A stretch of 64,000 nt of DNA, from positions 1-64,000 of the forward strand of contig SIBJ01000005.1 of the NCBI GenBank assembly GCA_009695195.1. Direction: 5' to 3'. The DNA is from Pedosphaera sp. (GTDB lineage Bacteria > Verrucomicrobiota > Verrucomicrobiia > Limisphaerales > JADLHS01). Shown piece by piece: positions 17,216 through 25,535 of this stretch (positions are counted from its first letter, which is position 1; each line of letters begins with the position of its first letter). Made by a program: the position numbers and the translations under genes. The notes below the pieces were generated by a model that saw only the letters and a program-made list of their open reading frames with translations, was not told the DNA's origin and searched no databases.

Positions 17216-17550
17216 TGCAAAACACCCAACCTCAAACACCAAACCCCAACCGAAAACCGAGCCGCGGACGCGGCGGTGCGGCGGCGGCTTTGAAGTTTGG
17301 AGTTTGGAAGTTCCTTGGTGTTTGGTGTTTGGTGTTTGGGATTTTGCCCTCGGCGCTCGCCTGCGCCGCCTGCTACGGCGCGTCGGATTCGCCGCTCGCG
17401 CAGGGCATGAACTGGGGCATTCTCGCGCTGCTCGGCGTGGTGGGATCGGTGCTGTTGGGCATCACCGCTTTTTTTATCCACGTGGGTATCAAGTCGTCCC
17501 GCCTCAACGCCGGCGCGCCCGCTCAAAATCCAACTGACAACAATCCATGA
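17215..17550 (+). CDS. Small membrane protein with repeat-encoded N-terminal helix
   Basis: A 111-residue protein. Residues about 30-48 (KFLGVWCLVFGILPSALA) form a hydrophobic signal-like segment followed by CAACYG. Residues about 62-85 form a second membrane helix. The DNA for the first helix is a family A heptamer array (TTGGAGT and TTGGTGT units at about 17290-17340), so a repeat supplies the export signal. It starts at the ATG overlapping the previous TGA and overlaps ctaC by 4 nt (ATGA). It probably belongs to the oxidase; no family is recognised. Confidence 0.65.
   Translation: MQNTQPQTPNPNRKPSRGRGGAAAALKFGVWKFLGVWCLVFGILPSALACAACYGASDSPLAQGMNWGILALLGVVGSVLLGITAFFIHVGIKSSRLNAGAPAQNPTDNNP
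17220..17342. repeat. Heptamer inverted-repeat element (family A, copy 4) inside a gene
   Basis: The left arm has CAAACACCAAACCCCAACC (about 17233-17251). The right arm (17290-17340) has TTGGAGTTTGGAAG, TTCCTTGG and TTGGTGT units. Both arms are translated as part of the 111-residue membrane protein. Confidence 0.8.
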
Positions 17551-18317
17551 TCGAACTATTCAGCAAACTGCTCGGCTTGCCCGTGCTGGCGTCCGAAAAC
17601 GGCCAGGCCGTGGACGAACTGATCATTTACATCCACTGGCTGATGATCGCGCTGTTCGTCGGCTGGTTCGGCTACTTCGTCTATTGCCTCTGGCGCTTCA
17701 ACGCCCGCCGCCACGCCAAGGCCGACCACCACGGCGTCCGCGGCCACATGTCGAATTACATCGAACTCGCCGTCACCGTCATTGAAGTCGTGCTGCTCGT
17801 CGGCTTCGCCATTCCCATGTGGATCTACGCTTCGGACGTGACCAAGATTCCCAACGCGAAAGACGCCATCTCGATTCAGATCGTCGCCCAACAGTTCGCC
17901 TGGAACGCCCGCTACGCCGGCAAGGACGGAAAATTCGGCCAACAAAGCATGGACCGTGTCACCGGCGACAATCCCTTCGGCGCCCTCGCCGAAGACCCGA
18001 ACAGCAAGGACGACGTGCAGGTGCTGAATGAAATGCACGTGCCCGTCGGCAAGCCCGTCATCTGTTATGTCAGTTCGAGGGACGTGATCCATTCGTTCAA
18101 AGTCATCGCGCTGCGCGTGACGCAGGATGCGATTCCCGGGATGCGAATTCCCTGCTGGTTCAAACCCACGATCGTGGGCCGTTACCAGATAAACTGCGCT
18201 CAACTCTGCGGCAACGGCCACTCCAGCATGGCCGGCGGCACCATCGTCGTGGACAGCCAGGAAGATTATGACAAATGGCTCGCCACCAAGACGCCCGGCG
18301 GCGGCAGCTACGAGTGA
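17547..18317 (+). CDS. ctaC: Cytochrome c oxidase subunit II (CuA)
   Basis: A membrane-anchored subunit that takes electrons from cytochrome c through the binuclear CuA centre. The 256 residues have two N-terminal helices (about 25-48 and 72-95), then a cupredoxin domain. CuA ligands are all present: H182, then C217-AQL-C221-GNG-H225-SS-M228. There is no fused C-terminal cytochrome c domain. In this operon subunit II comes after I, III and IV, whereas it usually comes first. It overlaps the preceding gene by ATGA. Confidence 0.96.
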   Translation: MIELFSKLLGLPVLASENGQAVDELIIYIHWLMIALFVGWFGYFVYCLWRFNARRHAKADHHGVRGHMSNYIELAVTVIEVVLLVGFAIPMWIYASDVTKIPNAKDAISIQIVAQQFAWNARYAGKDGKFGQQSMDRVTGDNPFGALAEDPNSKDDVQVLNEMHVPVGKPVICYVSSRDVIHSFKVIALRVTQDAIPGMRIPCWFKPTIVGRYQINCAQLCGNGHSSMAGGTIVVDSQEDYDKWLATKTPGGGSYE

Positions 18318-18381
18318 TTTGAATTTCCGCCGCGGTTTCGTCTGGCGCCGGACCCGGATTCGTCGCCAATTTTTTTGAACC

Positions 18382-19041
18382 ATGGACCCAACCACTGAAC
18401 GTCTTTCGCGAACCATCTGGGTTGGCGTCGGGCTGCTCATCGTCATCCTCTGCCTCACCTTCGTGCTTTCGCGGCTGCAATCGCCACCCCGCCCGGCGGC
18501 CCAACTCCCGATCCTCGGCCAGGTCGCCGATTTCTCTCTCACAAATCAGGACGGTCGCGCGGTCACGCTCACCGATCTCCGCGGTCACGCCTGGGCCGCC
18601 GACATCATCTTCACCCGCTGCCCCGGCCCGTGTCCGCGCATGACGCGGCAGATGGCCTCGTTGCAAGCTGCCCTGCCGAAGGAGAGCGGCGCGAAACTCG
18701 TCACGCTCACCACCGATCCGGAATTCGATTCGCCGGGCGTGTTAAAAAAGTATCCCGAGCGCCTCGGCCTGAACGCGAGCGACCGCTGGATTTTCCTGAC
18801 CGGCGCGAAAAAAGAAATTGCCGGCCTCGCGATCGGCAGCCTCAAACTCACCGCCATCGAACAGCCCGCGGACCAGCGCACGAACGAAGCCGACCTCTTC
18901 ATCCACAGCACCATCTTCGTCGTCGTGGACAAACAAGCCCGCCTGCGCGCGGTGTTTGAAACCGACGGCGACGGCATCACATGGACGAACGTGCAACCCG
19001 CCATCATCGCCACGCTCCAACAACTCGAACGCGAACGATGA
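18382..19041 (+). CDS. SCO1/SenC copper chaperone
   Basis: A membrane-anchored thioredoxin-fold protein that delivers copper to CuA of subunit II. The 219 residues have an N-terminal helix (about 10-30), the copper-binding C80-PGP-C84 motif in FTRCPGPCPRM, and the distal His H175 in LFIHSTIF. DFSLTNQDGRAVTL at residue 50 is the usual entry strand. It lies 64 nt after ctaC and overlaps the next gene by 4 nt, so it is part of oxidase assembly. Confidence 0.92.
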   Translation: MDPTTERLSRTIWVGVGLLIVILCLTFVLSRLQSPPRPAAQLPILGQVADFSLTNQDGRAVTLTDLRGHAWAADIIFTRCPGPCPRMTRQMASLQAALPKESGAKLVTLTTDPEFDSPGVLKKYPERLGLNASDRWIFLTGAKKEIAGLAIGSLKLTAIEQPADQRTNEADLFIHSTIFVVVDKQARLRAVFETDGDGITWTNVQPAIIATLQQLERER

Positions 19042-19466
19042 GCGCCAACGATCTGCCGGCCTGCAACGCGTTCTTCAACGGGATGGCCGCCGTCTTCCTG
19101 ACCGCCGGTTTCATATTCATCCGTCGGAAAAATCGCGTGGCGCACCAGCGTTGCATGATCGCGGCGGTCTGTTCGTCCATTCTGTTCCTGGTCGGCTACT
19201 TGACGTACCACTTCGGTTTCCACGGCTTGACGAAATTTCAGAATCCGGCCTGGTTTCGGCCGATCTACCTTGCGTTGCTCCTCACCCACACGGTCCTCGC
19301 CGTAGCCATCGTGCCGCTCATCCTTGTCACGCTGACGCGCGCGTTGCGGGAACGCTTCGACGCGCACCGGAAAATCGCCCGTTGGACGTGGCCGCTGTGG
19401 ATGTACGTCTCCGTCACCGGCGTCATCATTTATCTTTTGCTCTACCAGATTTTCCCGCAGAAATAG
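19038..19466 (+). CDS. DUF420 (YozB-like) membrane protein
   Basis: A 142-residue protein with four membrane segments. Family features include an N-terminal PACNAFFNGMAAVFLTAGF, the HQRCMIAA motif and a YHFGFHG loop with several His. LLLTHTVLAVAIVPLILVTL and HRKIARWTWPLWMYVSVTGV follow. DUF420 genes are commonly linked to SCO1 and cytochrome oxidase and may help copper or heme insertion; the function is not established. It overlaps SCO1 by ATGA. Confidence 0.88.
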   Translation: MSANDLPACNAFFNGMAAVFLTAGFIFIRRKNRVAHQRCMIAAVCSSILFLVGYLTYHFGFHGLTKFQNPAWFRPIYLALLLTHTVLAVAIVPLILVTLTRALRERFDAHRKIARWTWPLWMYVSVTGVIIYLLLYQIFPQK

Positions 19467-19508
19467 TTTAGTCCCACGTGAAATCACACCTCGCAGTCGG
19501 TCGGAGGG

Positions 19509-19558
19509 TGAAGCGGCGTGAACGCCGCGCGCCGGGGCGCGGGCTTCAGCCCGCTTCA
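19509..19558. repeat. Double-hairpin repeat (family C, copy 2)
   Basis: TGAAGCGG and CCGCTTCA form an outer pair. Inside are GCGGCGT-GA-ACGCCGC and GCGGGCT-TC-AGCCCGC. It lies in the gap between the DUF420 gene and the dehydrogenase gene. Same palindromes as at the end of larC. Confidence 0.75.
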
Positions 19559-19600
19559 ACGTCCAATCCGGAGAAACCCGAGCCATCAGCCTGAACCTCG

Positions 19601-20755
19601 ATGCAATTTGAATTCGCAACGGCCACGCGGATCGTTTTCGGCGCGGGCAAGCTCCGTGAAGCTGGGGCCATCGCAAAGGAGTTCGGTTTGCACGCGCTCG
19701 TCGTGACCGGACGCGACTCGCGACGCGCGGAGGCGCTGTTGAAAATCCTTCGCGACGCCGGCGTGACCGCCACGAACTTTTCGGTTTCCGGCGAACCCGA
19801 GATTTCCACCATCGAAGCCGGCGTCGCGCAGGCGAAGCGCGCCGGTTGCGAACTGGTCATTGGCTTTGGCGGCGGCAGCGCGCTCGATGCGGGCAAAGCC
19901 ATTGCCGCGATGCTCACGAACGACGGCGAACTGCTCGATTATCTCGAAGTCATCGGTCGTGGCCAACCGCTGACCAAATCGCCCGCACCCTTCATCGCCA
20001 TTCCGACGACTGCCGGCACCGGTTCGGAAGTCACCCGCAATGCGGTGCTGGCTTCGCCCGAACACAAAGTAAAAGTCAGCCTGCGCAGCCCGCTGATGCT
20101 GGCGAAGGTCGCGCTCGTGGACCCCGAGTTGACGTACGACCTGCCGCCCGCGCTCACCGCGAGCACTGGTCTCGACGCGTTGACGCAACTCATCGAACCG
20201 TTCGTTTGCTCGCGTGCGAATCCGACGACGGACGGTCTGTGCGTGGAAGGCATTCAGCGCGCCGTGCGTTCGCTGCGGGTTGCGTTCACCGACGGGAAGA
20301 ACGCACGCGCGCGCGAAGACATGGCGCTCGCCAGTTTGCACGGCGGCCTGGCGCTGGCGAACGCGGGCCTCGGCGCCGTTCACGGTTTCGCGGGGCCGAT
20401 TGGCGGAATGTTTCCCGCGCCGCACGGCGCGATCTGCGCCGCGCTGTTGCCGCACGTCATGGCCGCGAACCTCCGCGCGTTGCGCGAGCGCGCTCCGGAT
20501 GGCGAAGCCTTGCGGCGTTACGACGAAGTGGCGCACTGGTTGACCGGCCAGACTCAAGCGACCGCGGACGAAGGTGCGAAGTGGGTCGCCGAGCTCGTGC
20601 GCGATCTGCAAATCCTGGGATTGTCGCGCTACGGCGTGAGGGCCGAACACATCAGCGACGTCGTGGCGAAAGCCGCGAACGCCAGCAGCATGAAGGCAAA
20701 CCCAATCGCGCTCACGGCGGAGGAACTGGCGGAGACCTTGCGGGCGGCGTTGTGA
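19601..20755 (+). CDS. Iron-containing (group III) alcohol dehydrogenase
   Basis: An NAD(P)-dependent dehydrogenase of the Fe-ADH superfamily, 384 residues. The N-terminal domain binds nucleotide (GFGGGSALDAGKAIAAM near residue 88; PTTAGTGSEVTRNAV near 135). Metal ligands expected from FucO are D192, H261 (AVHGFAGP) and H275 (APHGAICA). The fourth position is Q196 (LDALTQLIEPF) instead of His, a variant I associate with uncharacterised family members. The substrate cannot be predicted and maleylacetate reductase-like activity is possible. It is probably transcribed alone. Its 3' end faces the PQQ gene across a family B palindrome. Confidence 0.88.
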   Translation: MQFEFATATRIVFGAGKLREAGAIAKEFGLHALVVTGRDSRRAEALLKILRDAGVTATNFSVSGEPEISTIEAGVAQAKRAGCELVIGFGGGSALDAGKAIAAMLTNDGELLDYLEVIGRGQPLTKSPAPFIAIPTTAGTGSEVTRNAVLASPEHKVKVSLRSPLMLAKVALVDPELTYDLPPALTASTGLDALTQLIEPFVCSRANPTTDGLCVEGIQRAVRSLRVAFTDGKNARAREDMALASLHGGLALANAGLGAVHGFAGPIGGMFPAPHGAICAALLPHVMAANLRALRERAPDGEALRRYDEVAHWLTGQTQATADEGAKWVAELVRDLQILGLSRYGVRAEHISDVVAKAANASSMKANPIALTAEELAETLRAAL

Positions 20756-20757
20756 AC

Positions 20758-20828
20758 GGAGCGCCGAGCACCGCCTCGGCCAGTTTCTATTGCCTTCACC
20801 AACGAGCCGAGGCGGTGCTCGGCGCTCC
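20758..20828. repeat. Palindromic element (family B, copy 3)
   Basis: A perfect 23-bp inverted repeat: arms start GGAGCGCCGAGCACCGCC and end GGCGGTGCTCGGCGCTCC. The loop is 25 nt. It lies exactly between two convergent stop codons (20755 and 20831) and could act as a bidirectional transcription block, though without T-tracts. Confidence 0.95.
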
Positions 20829-20830
20829 CA

Positions 20831-22261
20831 TCACTTCGCCAAATCCATGCAAACTAAATGGTCCTCGCTCCGCAGGAAAAGTTTCTTGTCCGCCAGCACC
20901 GGGCCGGCCCAGCACGGATATTTCAACGCCGGCACCTGCCAGGCGCAGATTTCTTCGGCTTGCTTCTGGTTCGGTCGAAACAACCCCAGCCGCCCGCCCT
21001 CGCCGAGCACGATGAGTTTCCCATCCGCCAGAATCGCCGAGCCGCGGCCATACGCCTGCGGTTGCCGCGTACTGTGCGCCGGCCAGCTTTCGTCGCGCGT
21101 CCACATCAGCTTGCCGGTCTTCAACTCGACGCAACGGAACGACGCATCCGGTTCATTGCGCCCGCTGAACGCGTAGAGAAATCCGTCGAGTAGCACCGGC
21201 GTGTTGAAGTGAAGTTCCAGCACGGGCGATGGATAACCACCGGTCGCCGGGTCGCGCGCGAACGGATCTTGCGGACTGCGCCAGGCCTCGTCGAACGATT
21301 TGCCGTCCGGCTTCACCCGCAGCGCCACCGAGCCGACGCGATAGTACGCGGCGGAGATGAAAACCAGATCGTCCGAGACGACGGGCGACATGGCGTTCAC
21401 CGATTCGTTCACCGGACATTGAAACCAGCGTTTGAAATTCACGTCGCCGTTCGTCGGATTGAGCGAGACGAGGCCCTGCCGCGTCAGGCAGAACAAATGC
21501 CGCTGGCCATGAATCGTCGCGGCGACGGGTGACGAATAGCTTGCGAGCATTTCCGATCCGGTCCACGCGTAAGGTTTCGTCGCGCGCCAGCCGATGGGCG
21601 CGACGCCGTTCCAGGTTTTTTTGCCGACGCTTTCCCAAATCGTTTTTCCCGTCGCCGGATCGAGCGCCACCACGCCGGCGTCCGGTTGTCCGCCGACCAT
21701 CACAATGAGTTTCCCATCCTCAAGCAAAGGCGTGCTGCCGACGCCGAAGAATGCTTCAGGGACGTTCCAATCCTTCGCCGTGGCGCGCTGCCAGACGATT
21801 TCGCCGTTCGTGAGATCGAAGCAGAGAAGTTTTCCCTCCGCGCCAAAGGTGTAACAGCGGTTCGAGGTAAGCAGCGGCGTGCACCGCGGGCCGTTGTTGT
21901 AACCGAACGGGTCGGTGAAGTGACTTGGATTCTTGCGCTGCCATTTGGTTTTACCCGTGGCCGCGTCCATCGCTTCGACGATCTCTTCATCGCCCAATCG
22001 GTGATGCAGCACCACCAGACCACCGCGCACCGACGGCGCGCTGTAACCGGAGCCGATGGATTTTTCCCAGGCGATGGGCGGCCCGTTGGTGGACCAGCGT
22101 TCGAGCAGGTTCGTTTCGGCGGAAGTATTGTCGCCGCGCGGTCCGAGGAAACGCGGCCAGTCGGCGGCGTGGGTGAATAAGACCCAGGAGACGAAGGCGA
22201 CGCCTGGGATTCCGCGCTTCAGCGCGTCCCGCAACCAACTGAAACTTGGACGCGGGATCAT
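20831..22261 (-). CDS. PQQ-binding-like beta-propeller protein, secreted
   Basis: A 476-residue protein. An N-terminal hydrophobic segment (GIPGVAFVSWVLFTHAADW) acts as a signal. A propeller follows with repeated tryptophan-docking blades, such as VALDPATGKTIWESVGKKTW, VEAMDAATGKTKWQ and VELKTGKLMWTRDESW. These resemble the quinoprotein or outrB-type propellers common in Planctomycetes and Verrucomicrobia. PQQ binding itself is not shown. I start at the ATG at 22261, whose ATGA overlaps the yebC stop codon, so the two are translationally coupled. Confidence 0.85.
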   Translation of the reverse strand: MIPRPSFSWLRDALKRGIPGVAFVSWVLFTHAADWPRFLGPRGDNTSAETNLLERWSTNGPPIAWEKSIGSGYSAPSVRGGLVVLHHRLGDEEIVEAMDAATGKTKWQRKNPSHFTDPFGYNNGPRCTPLLTSNRCYTFGAEGKLLCFDLTNGEIVWQRATAKDWNVPEAFFGVGSTPLLEDGKLIVMVGGQPDAGVVALDPATGKTIWESVGKKTWNGVAPIGWRATKPYAWTGSEMLASYSSPVAATIHGQRHLFCLTRQGLVSLNPTNGDVNFKRWFQCPVNESVNAMSPVVSDDLVFISAAYYRVGSVALRVKPDGKSFDEAWRSPQDPFARDPATGGYPSPVLELHFNTPVLLDGFLYAFSGRNEPDASFRCVELKTGKLMWTRDESWPAHSTRQPQAYGRGSAILADGKLIVLGEGGRLGLFRPNQKQAEEICAWQVPALKYPCWAGPVLADKKLFLRSEDHLVCMDLAK

Positions 22262-22989
22262 TTCATTGCCGCCCAGACACGATGCACGTCGTCGTGATCG
22301 TCCAGCGCTTGAAGAAATTCTCCAGCCTCGGCCTTCTGCGGCTCGGTGAGTTCGGGAAATTGTTTCGGCACGTAGCCGAGTTCGCTCGTCACCACCGTCC
22401 AGCCGTTGGTCGAAAGCCATTTTGAAACCGTGTGGACCGCGGTGCGGTCGCAAATGAACCGCGCGCCGACCGCGCCCTCGGGAATGTCGTCGTTCTGCTG
22501 GTGTGTTAACGACTCGACTTCGTTCGCGCCGGCTTCGATGGCGGCGGCTTCACGGTCGCTGCTCGCGTCGGGATGATGCGCTTCGACGAGGCCGACGTGA
22601 TCGAAGAGGAACTTGTTGCTGCCCGCGTTGCCGAGGTGGCCTTTTTTGAAAAGCACACGGACTTCCGGCGCGGTGCGGTTCACGTTGTCGGTGTAAACTT
22701 CGACGATGACGGCGACCTTGTGCGGCGCGTAGCCCTCGAAGACGACGTGCTCCATGACGAGTTTCTCGTCGCCGATGCCCGCGCCTTTGTTGATGGCGCG
22801 CTGGATGGCGTCCTTCGTGACGCTTTCCTTCTTCGCCTTCTCGACGGCGGTGAAGAGGCGGGGATTCATCGCGGGATCCGGCCCGCCCATCTTGGCGGCG
22901 ACGGAGATTTCGCGAACGAGTTTGCCGGTCGTGCGGCCTTTCTTCAGGCCGGCGACCAGGCGCTTGGCATGCAACCATTGACGTCCCAT
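22258..22989 (-). CDS. yebC: YebC/PmpR family regulator (TACO1-like)
   Basis: A cytosolic protein of 243 residues in the YebC/PmpR family, known as DNA-binding regulators and more recently linked to translation of difficult sequences. Family features: KRLVAGLKKGRTTGKLVREI, then NKGAGIGDEKLVMEHVVFEG, and AVIVEVYTDNVNRTAPEVR. The usual MAGHSKW start is replaced by MGRQWLHAKR. The ATG at 22989 is chosen over an in-frame TTG at 22995. Coupled to the PQQ-type gene downstream. Confidence 0.9.
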   Translation of the reverse strand: MGRQWLHAKRLVAGLKKGRTTGKLVREISVAAKMGGPDPAMNPRLFTAVEKAKKESVTKDAIQRAINKGAGIGDEKLVMEHVVFEGYAPHKVAVIVEVYTDNVNRTAPEVRVLFKKGHLGNAGSNKFLFDHVGLVEAHHPDASSDREAAAIEAGANEVESLTHQQNDDIPEGAVGARFICDRTAVHTVSKWLSTNGWTVVTSELGYVPKQFPELTEPQKAEAGEFLQALDDHDDVHRVWAAMK

Positions 22990-23150
22990 GGCCAAAGAGT
23001 AACGGTGCGCGGGCGCAGCGACAAGCGGCGGTTTCCCCTTCGCGCGGGCGGCTTTTCGGGAAACAGTTTCTTGTCATTGCGGAAAAAACCGTGTGAAAAT
23101 GCCGCGACGAATGGCAGCCATCCAATTCATCGAAATTCAAGGGAGGCAAA

Positions 23151-24479
23151 ATGCAACCGGATAATCCGCCCGCAGACTGGCGCCGATGGGCCGCTGCGTT
23201 AGCGGGGATTTATTTCGTTCTGGTCTTCCCGGTTCTGTTCCTGGCCCACGGGATGACGGATGAAGCGGGCGATCAGCAGAGTTACCACGAGCCATTCATT
23301 GTCCAACTGGCGGCGGACTGGCCGCACGTGGACCTGGTGAACACTCACGGCCTGGCCATGACGCCGGGTTACTATCTGCTCATGGCCGCCATCAAACATT
23401 ACTTCAGTGCGAGCATCCTCGAGCTGCGCGTCGTCACCGCGCTCCTCGGCCTGCCTTTGATTCTCGTGGTCTTTCGATTCTGCTGCCAGTGGACGACGGC
23501 CGTGACGGCTTTTGTTTTGTGTCTGCCGTTTCTGCTTTCGTCTTTCGTCCTCGGTTCTTCCATGTGGCTGCGGTCGGACAACGTCTGGCTGGCGTTGGTG
23601 GCGCTGGCGCTGGGGACGACGGCGGTGCATCCGGCGAGTCCGGCGCGGATCTTCGGTTTGGGCATCGTCACGATGCTCGCCATTTCGGTCCGCCAAATCT
23701 GCATCTGGCTGCTCGCGCCGCTGGCGCTCTCGAGTTTCCTGGAATTATTTTATGCGCGGCTGTCCGGGTCCAGCGCCAGCGATCCGCCGGGACCGCGGCG
23801 ATCCGCGGGACTGATTCTGGCAATGCTGTTTGCCGTCGCCGCCCCGATGGCCGTGCTCTGGTATTTCTACCGGCTCTGGGGCGGGCTGCTGCCGCCGCAA
23901 GTCGCGCAGGCGCACCCAGTGGGTAATGGGTTCAAGATCGTGCCGGTCATTCTGGCCCTGACGGGTTTCCTCGGTCTCTTCTTCGCGCCGGCGGCATGGG
24001 ACGGCCCGCTCAAAAACCTGCTCAAAGACTGGCGGGTTTGGGCGGCCTCGGCGCTGGCATTGCTCGTGGCGGTCGTTCCGCGCACGGCCGGCCATCAGGA
24101 CCCGAGCGGGATGCTGGTTGAATTGCAGAAGACGCCGGTCGCGTTCGACCGGATTCTCGGCTTGCTGCCGTTCGCGGCGCTGGCGGGCGGGGTGGTGATG
24201 ATTTTATTTCTGGCGGCGGTTCGTGCCGGTCGGACCCGGGCCGCGTGTTTTGTCCTGCTCGGGTTTGCCAGTTGGTCCGCGGCGATGACCGCCAACGTCT
24301 ATGTCCTGCGCCGTCATTGCGAACCGTTCATCCTGCTGACGCTGATCTGGCTGACGGCCCTCGGTCTCCCATCGGGGAACAATCGCAAGCGTTTCTGGAT
24401 CGGAATGAGCGCGCTCGTGGCGGTTCAACTGGTCATGTTGGTGGTAAAAATTTACCGCCCCGCGTTCTTTCCCCATTGA
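23151..24479 (+). CDS. Polytopic membrane protein, GT-C/ALG10-like glycosyltransferase candidate
   Basis: A 442-residue inner-membrane protein with about ten hydrophobic helices. After the first helix there is an acidic loop, MTDEAGDQQSYHEPFIVQL, and later NTHGLAMTPGYYLLMAAIKH. GT-C enzymes such as the ALG10/DIE2 glucosyltransferases have a comparable 'DExxH/Y...PxxxxxQxY...TPPGxY' loop that carries the catalytic acid. This resemblance is by motif only. A GT-C transferase using a polyprenyl-linked sugar is a reasonable guess. It is transcribed alone, divergent from yebC. Confidence 0.55.
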   Translation: MQPDNPPADWRRWAAALAGIYFVLVFPVLFLAHGMTDEAGDQQSYHEPFIVQLAADWPHVDLVNTHGLAMTPGYYLLMAAIKHYFSASILELRVVTALLGLPLILVVFRFCCQWTTAVTAFVLCLPFLLSSFVLGSSMWLRSDNVWLALVALALGTTAVHPASPARIFGLGIVTMLAISVRQICIWLLAPLALSSFLELFYARLSGSSASDPPGPRRSAGLILAMLFAVAAPMAVLWYFYRLWGGLLPPQVAQAHPVGNGFKIVPVILALTGFLGLFFAPAAWDGPLKNLLKDWRVWAASALALLVAVVPRTAGHQDPSGMLVELQKTPVAFDRILGLLPFAALAGGVVMILFLAAVRAGRTRAACFVLLGFASWSAAMTANVYVLRRHCEPFILLTLIWLTALGLPSGNNRKRFWIGMSALVAVQLVMLVVKIYRPAFFPH

Positions 24480-24520
24480 TCTCAAAACTGACGGGAAGGA
24501 GAAGTGGCCGAACCCCGGCT

Positions 24521-25135
24521 TCAATTTCCTTCCTTGAGCACGATGTCAATCGAAAGCCCCGCCGCGAGCAGCAACGCGCTGAGGTCCGGGTGCGCGCCGG
24601 CGCCGTCGGCGAGCGAGATGACGTAATTGTCCGCCGAGGTGAACAACTCCTTGCCGAGGCCGGCCCATTTTTTGGTCACGCTGCCGATCTCGCGTCCGCT
24701 TTTGCTGAGGAACTTGAAATCCCAGCCCTTCCAGTTGCCCTTCACCTGCGCGACCTGCTGGTTCGCGTTGTCGAACACGTTGAACCCGCCGCCAATGGAG
24801 ATGAGCTTGCTCTTGAAATAACCGAGTTGCTTCCCGCCCGCGCCCACGACCTTGATCTTCGAGCGCAGAATCGTGAAACCGCGCCGGATCGAAACCACCG
24901 GCGGCTGGCCTTCGTCCTCGTAGATGTTCACGGCGGTCGGCAACATCTGTTTGTTCACCACGAGCCGCAGCCACTTGGCCCAGGCCGGCGGTTCTTCCTT
25001 CGCAATGCCAATCTGCCCGCCCGTGACCGGGTCGAGGATGTCGTAGGTGTCGGTCAATTTCAAAATGGCGACGCGTTCCTTCACGAAAAAAATACTGCGG
25101 TCCAGCAACGACCGCGGCGCGTGCGAAGGAACCAC
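24521..25135 (-). CDS. Scramblase/LURP-one-like protein (possibly cut off from its N-terminus by a frameshift)
   Basis: A 204-residue frame beginning at GTG 25135. DRSIFFVKERVAILKLTDTY, LDPVTGGQIGIAKEE and FKFLSKSGREIGSVTKKWAG match the beta-barrel of scramblase/tubby-like (LOR) proteins found in bacteria, whose function there is unknown. Its first residues overlap the out-of-frame C-terminus of the zinc-ribbon frame upstream (25081-25386). In related proteins I expect a Cys-rich N-terminal domain, a Pro-rich linker and then this domain in one chain. A -1/+2 shift in the Pro/Ala-rich linker (about 25135-25200) would join the two. Confidence 0.6.
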   Translation of the reverse strand: MVPSHAPRSLLDRSIFFVKERVAILKLTDTYDILDPVTGGQIGIAKEEPPAWAKWLRLVVNKQMLPTAVNIYEDEGQPPVVSIRRGFTILRSKIKVVGAGGKQLGYFKSKLISIGGGFNVFDNANQQVAQVKGNWKGWDFKFLSKSGREIGSVTKKWAGLGKELFTSADNYVISLADGAGAHPDLSALLLAAGLSIDIVLKEGN

Positions 25136-25386
25136 CGCGTCTGACGGCGCCCCGGCGCCGCAACCGGTGGCGGCGGTGGTGGCGCCAGGGGCGCGGCGGC
25201 AGGCGGCGAGATCATCGTGAAGGTGACGGGCGCGGTCGGGGTTTGCGCGGCGATGAAGGCGTTGGCGGCATCGGTGGCGTCGGTGTTGCAGGCGGGACAG
25301 GCCACCCGCTGCGGCATGCGGCCCAGATGCGGTTCGACGTCGAACTTGAAACGCGTGCCGCAGGCACAGTTGACTTTGACTTCCAT
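25081..25386 (-). CDS. Zinc-ribbon N-terminal domain, probable first part of the scramblase-like gene
   Basis: A 101-residue frame. Residues 7-9 (CAC) and 30-33 (CPAC) give the four cysteines of a small zinc ribbon. An Ala/Thr/Pro-rich linker (about 50-78, including a run of six prolines) follows. The last 23 residues are Arg/Trp-rich and unlike any domain, consistent with a frameshift just before them. The frame ends inside the scramblase frame. It may be a real short protein overlapping the next gene, or the broken 5' half of one gene. Confidence 0.5.
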   Translation of the reverse strand: MEVKVNCACGTRFKFDVEPHLGRMPQRVACPACNTDATDAANAFIAAQTPTAPVTFTMISPPAAAPLAPPPPPPVAAPGRRQTRWFLRTRRGRCWTAVFFS

Positions 25387-25535
25387 AAGCGCGGTGAAAT
25401 CCGGCGCGGCGGAGTTAAACCATCACCTGCGGACGAAGCAACAGATTTGTGAACGCCCGTCGGTGGGCTCGACGCGAATTGTTTGCTTGTTTCACCTTGC
25501 GGCCCGATTAGAGTGCGTTCGGCAGAAAACAAATC

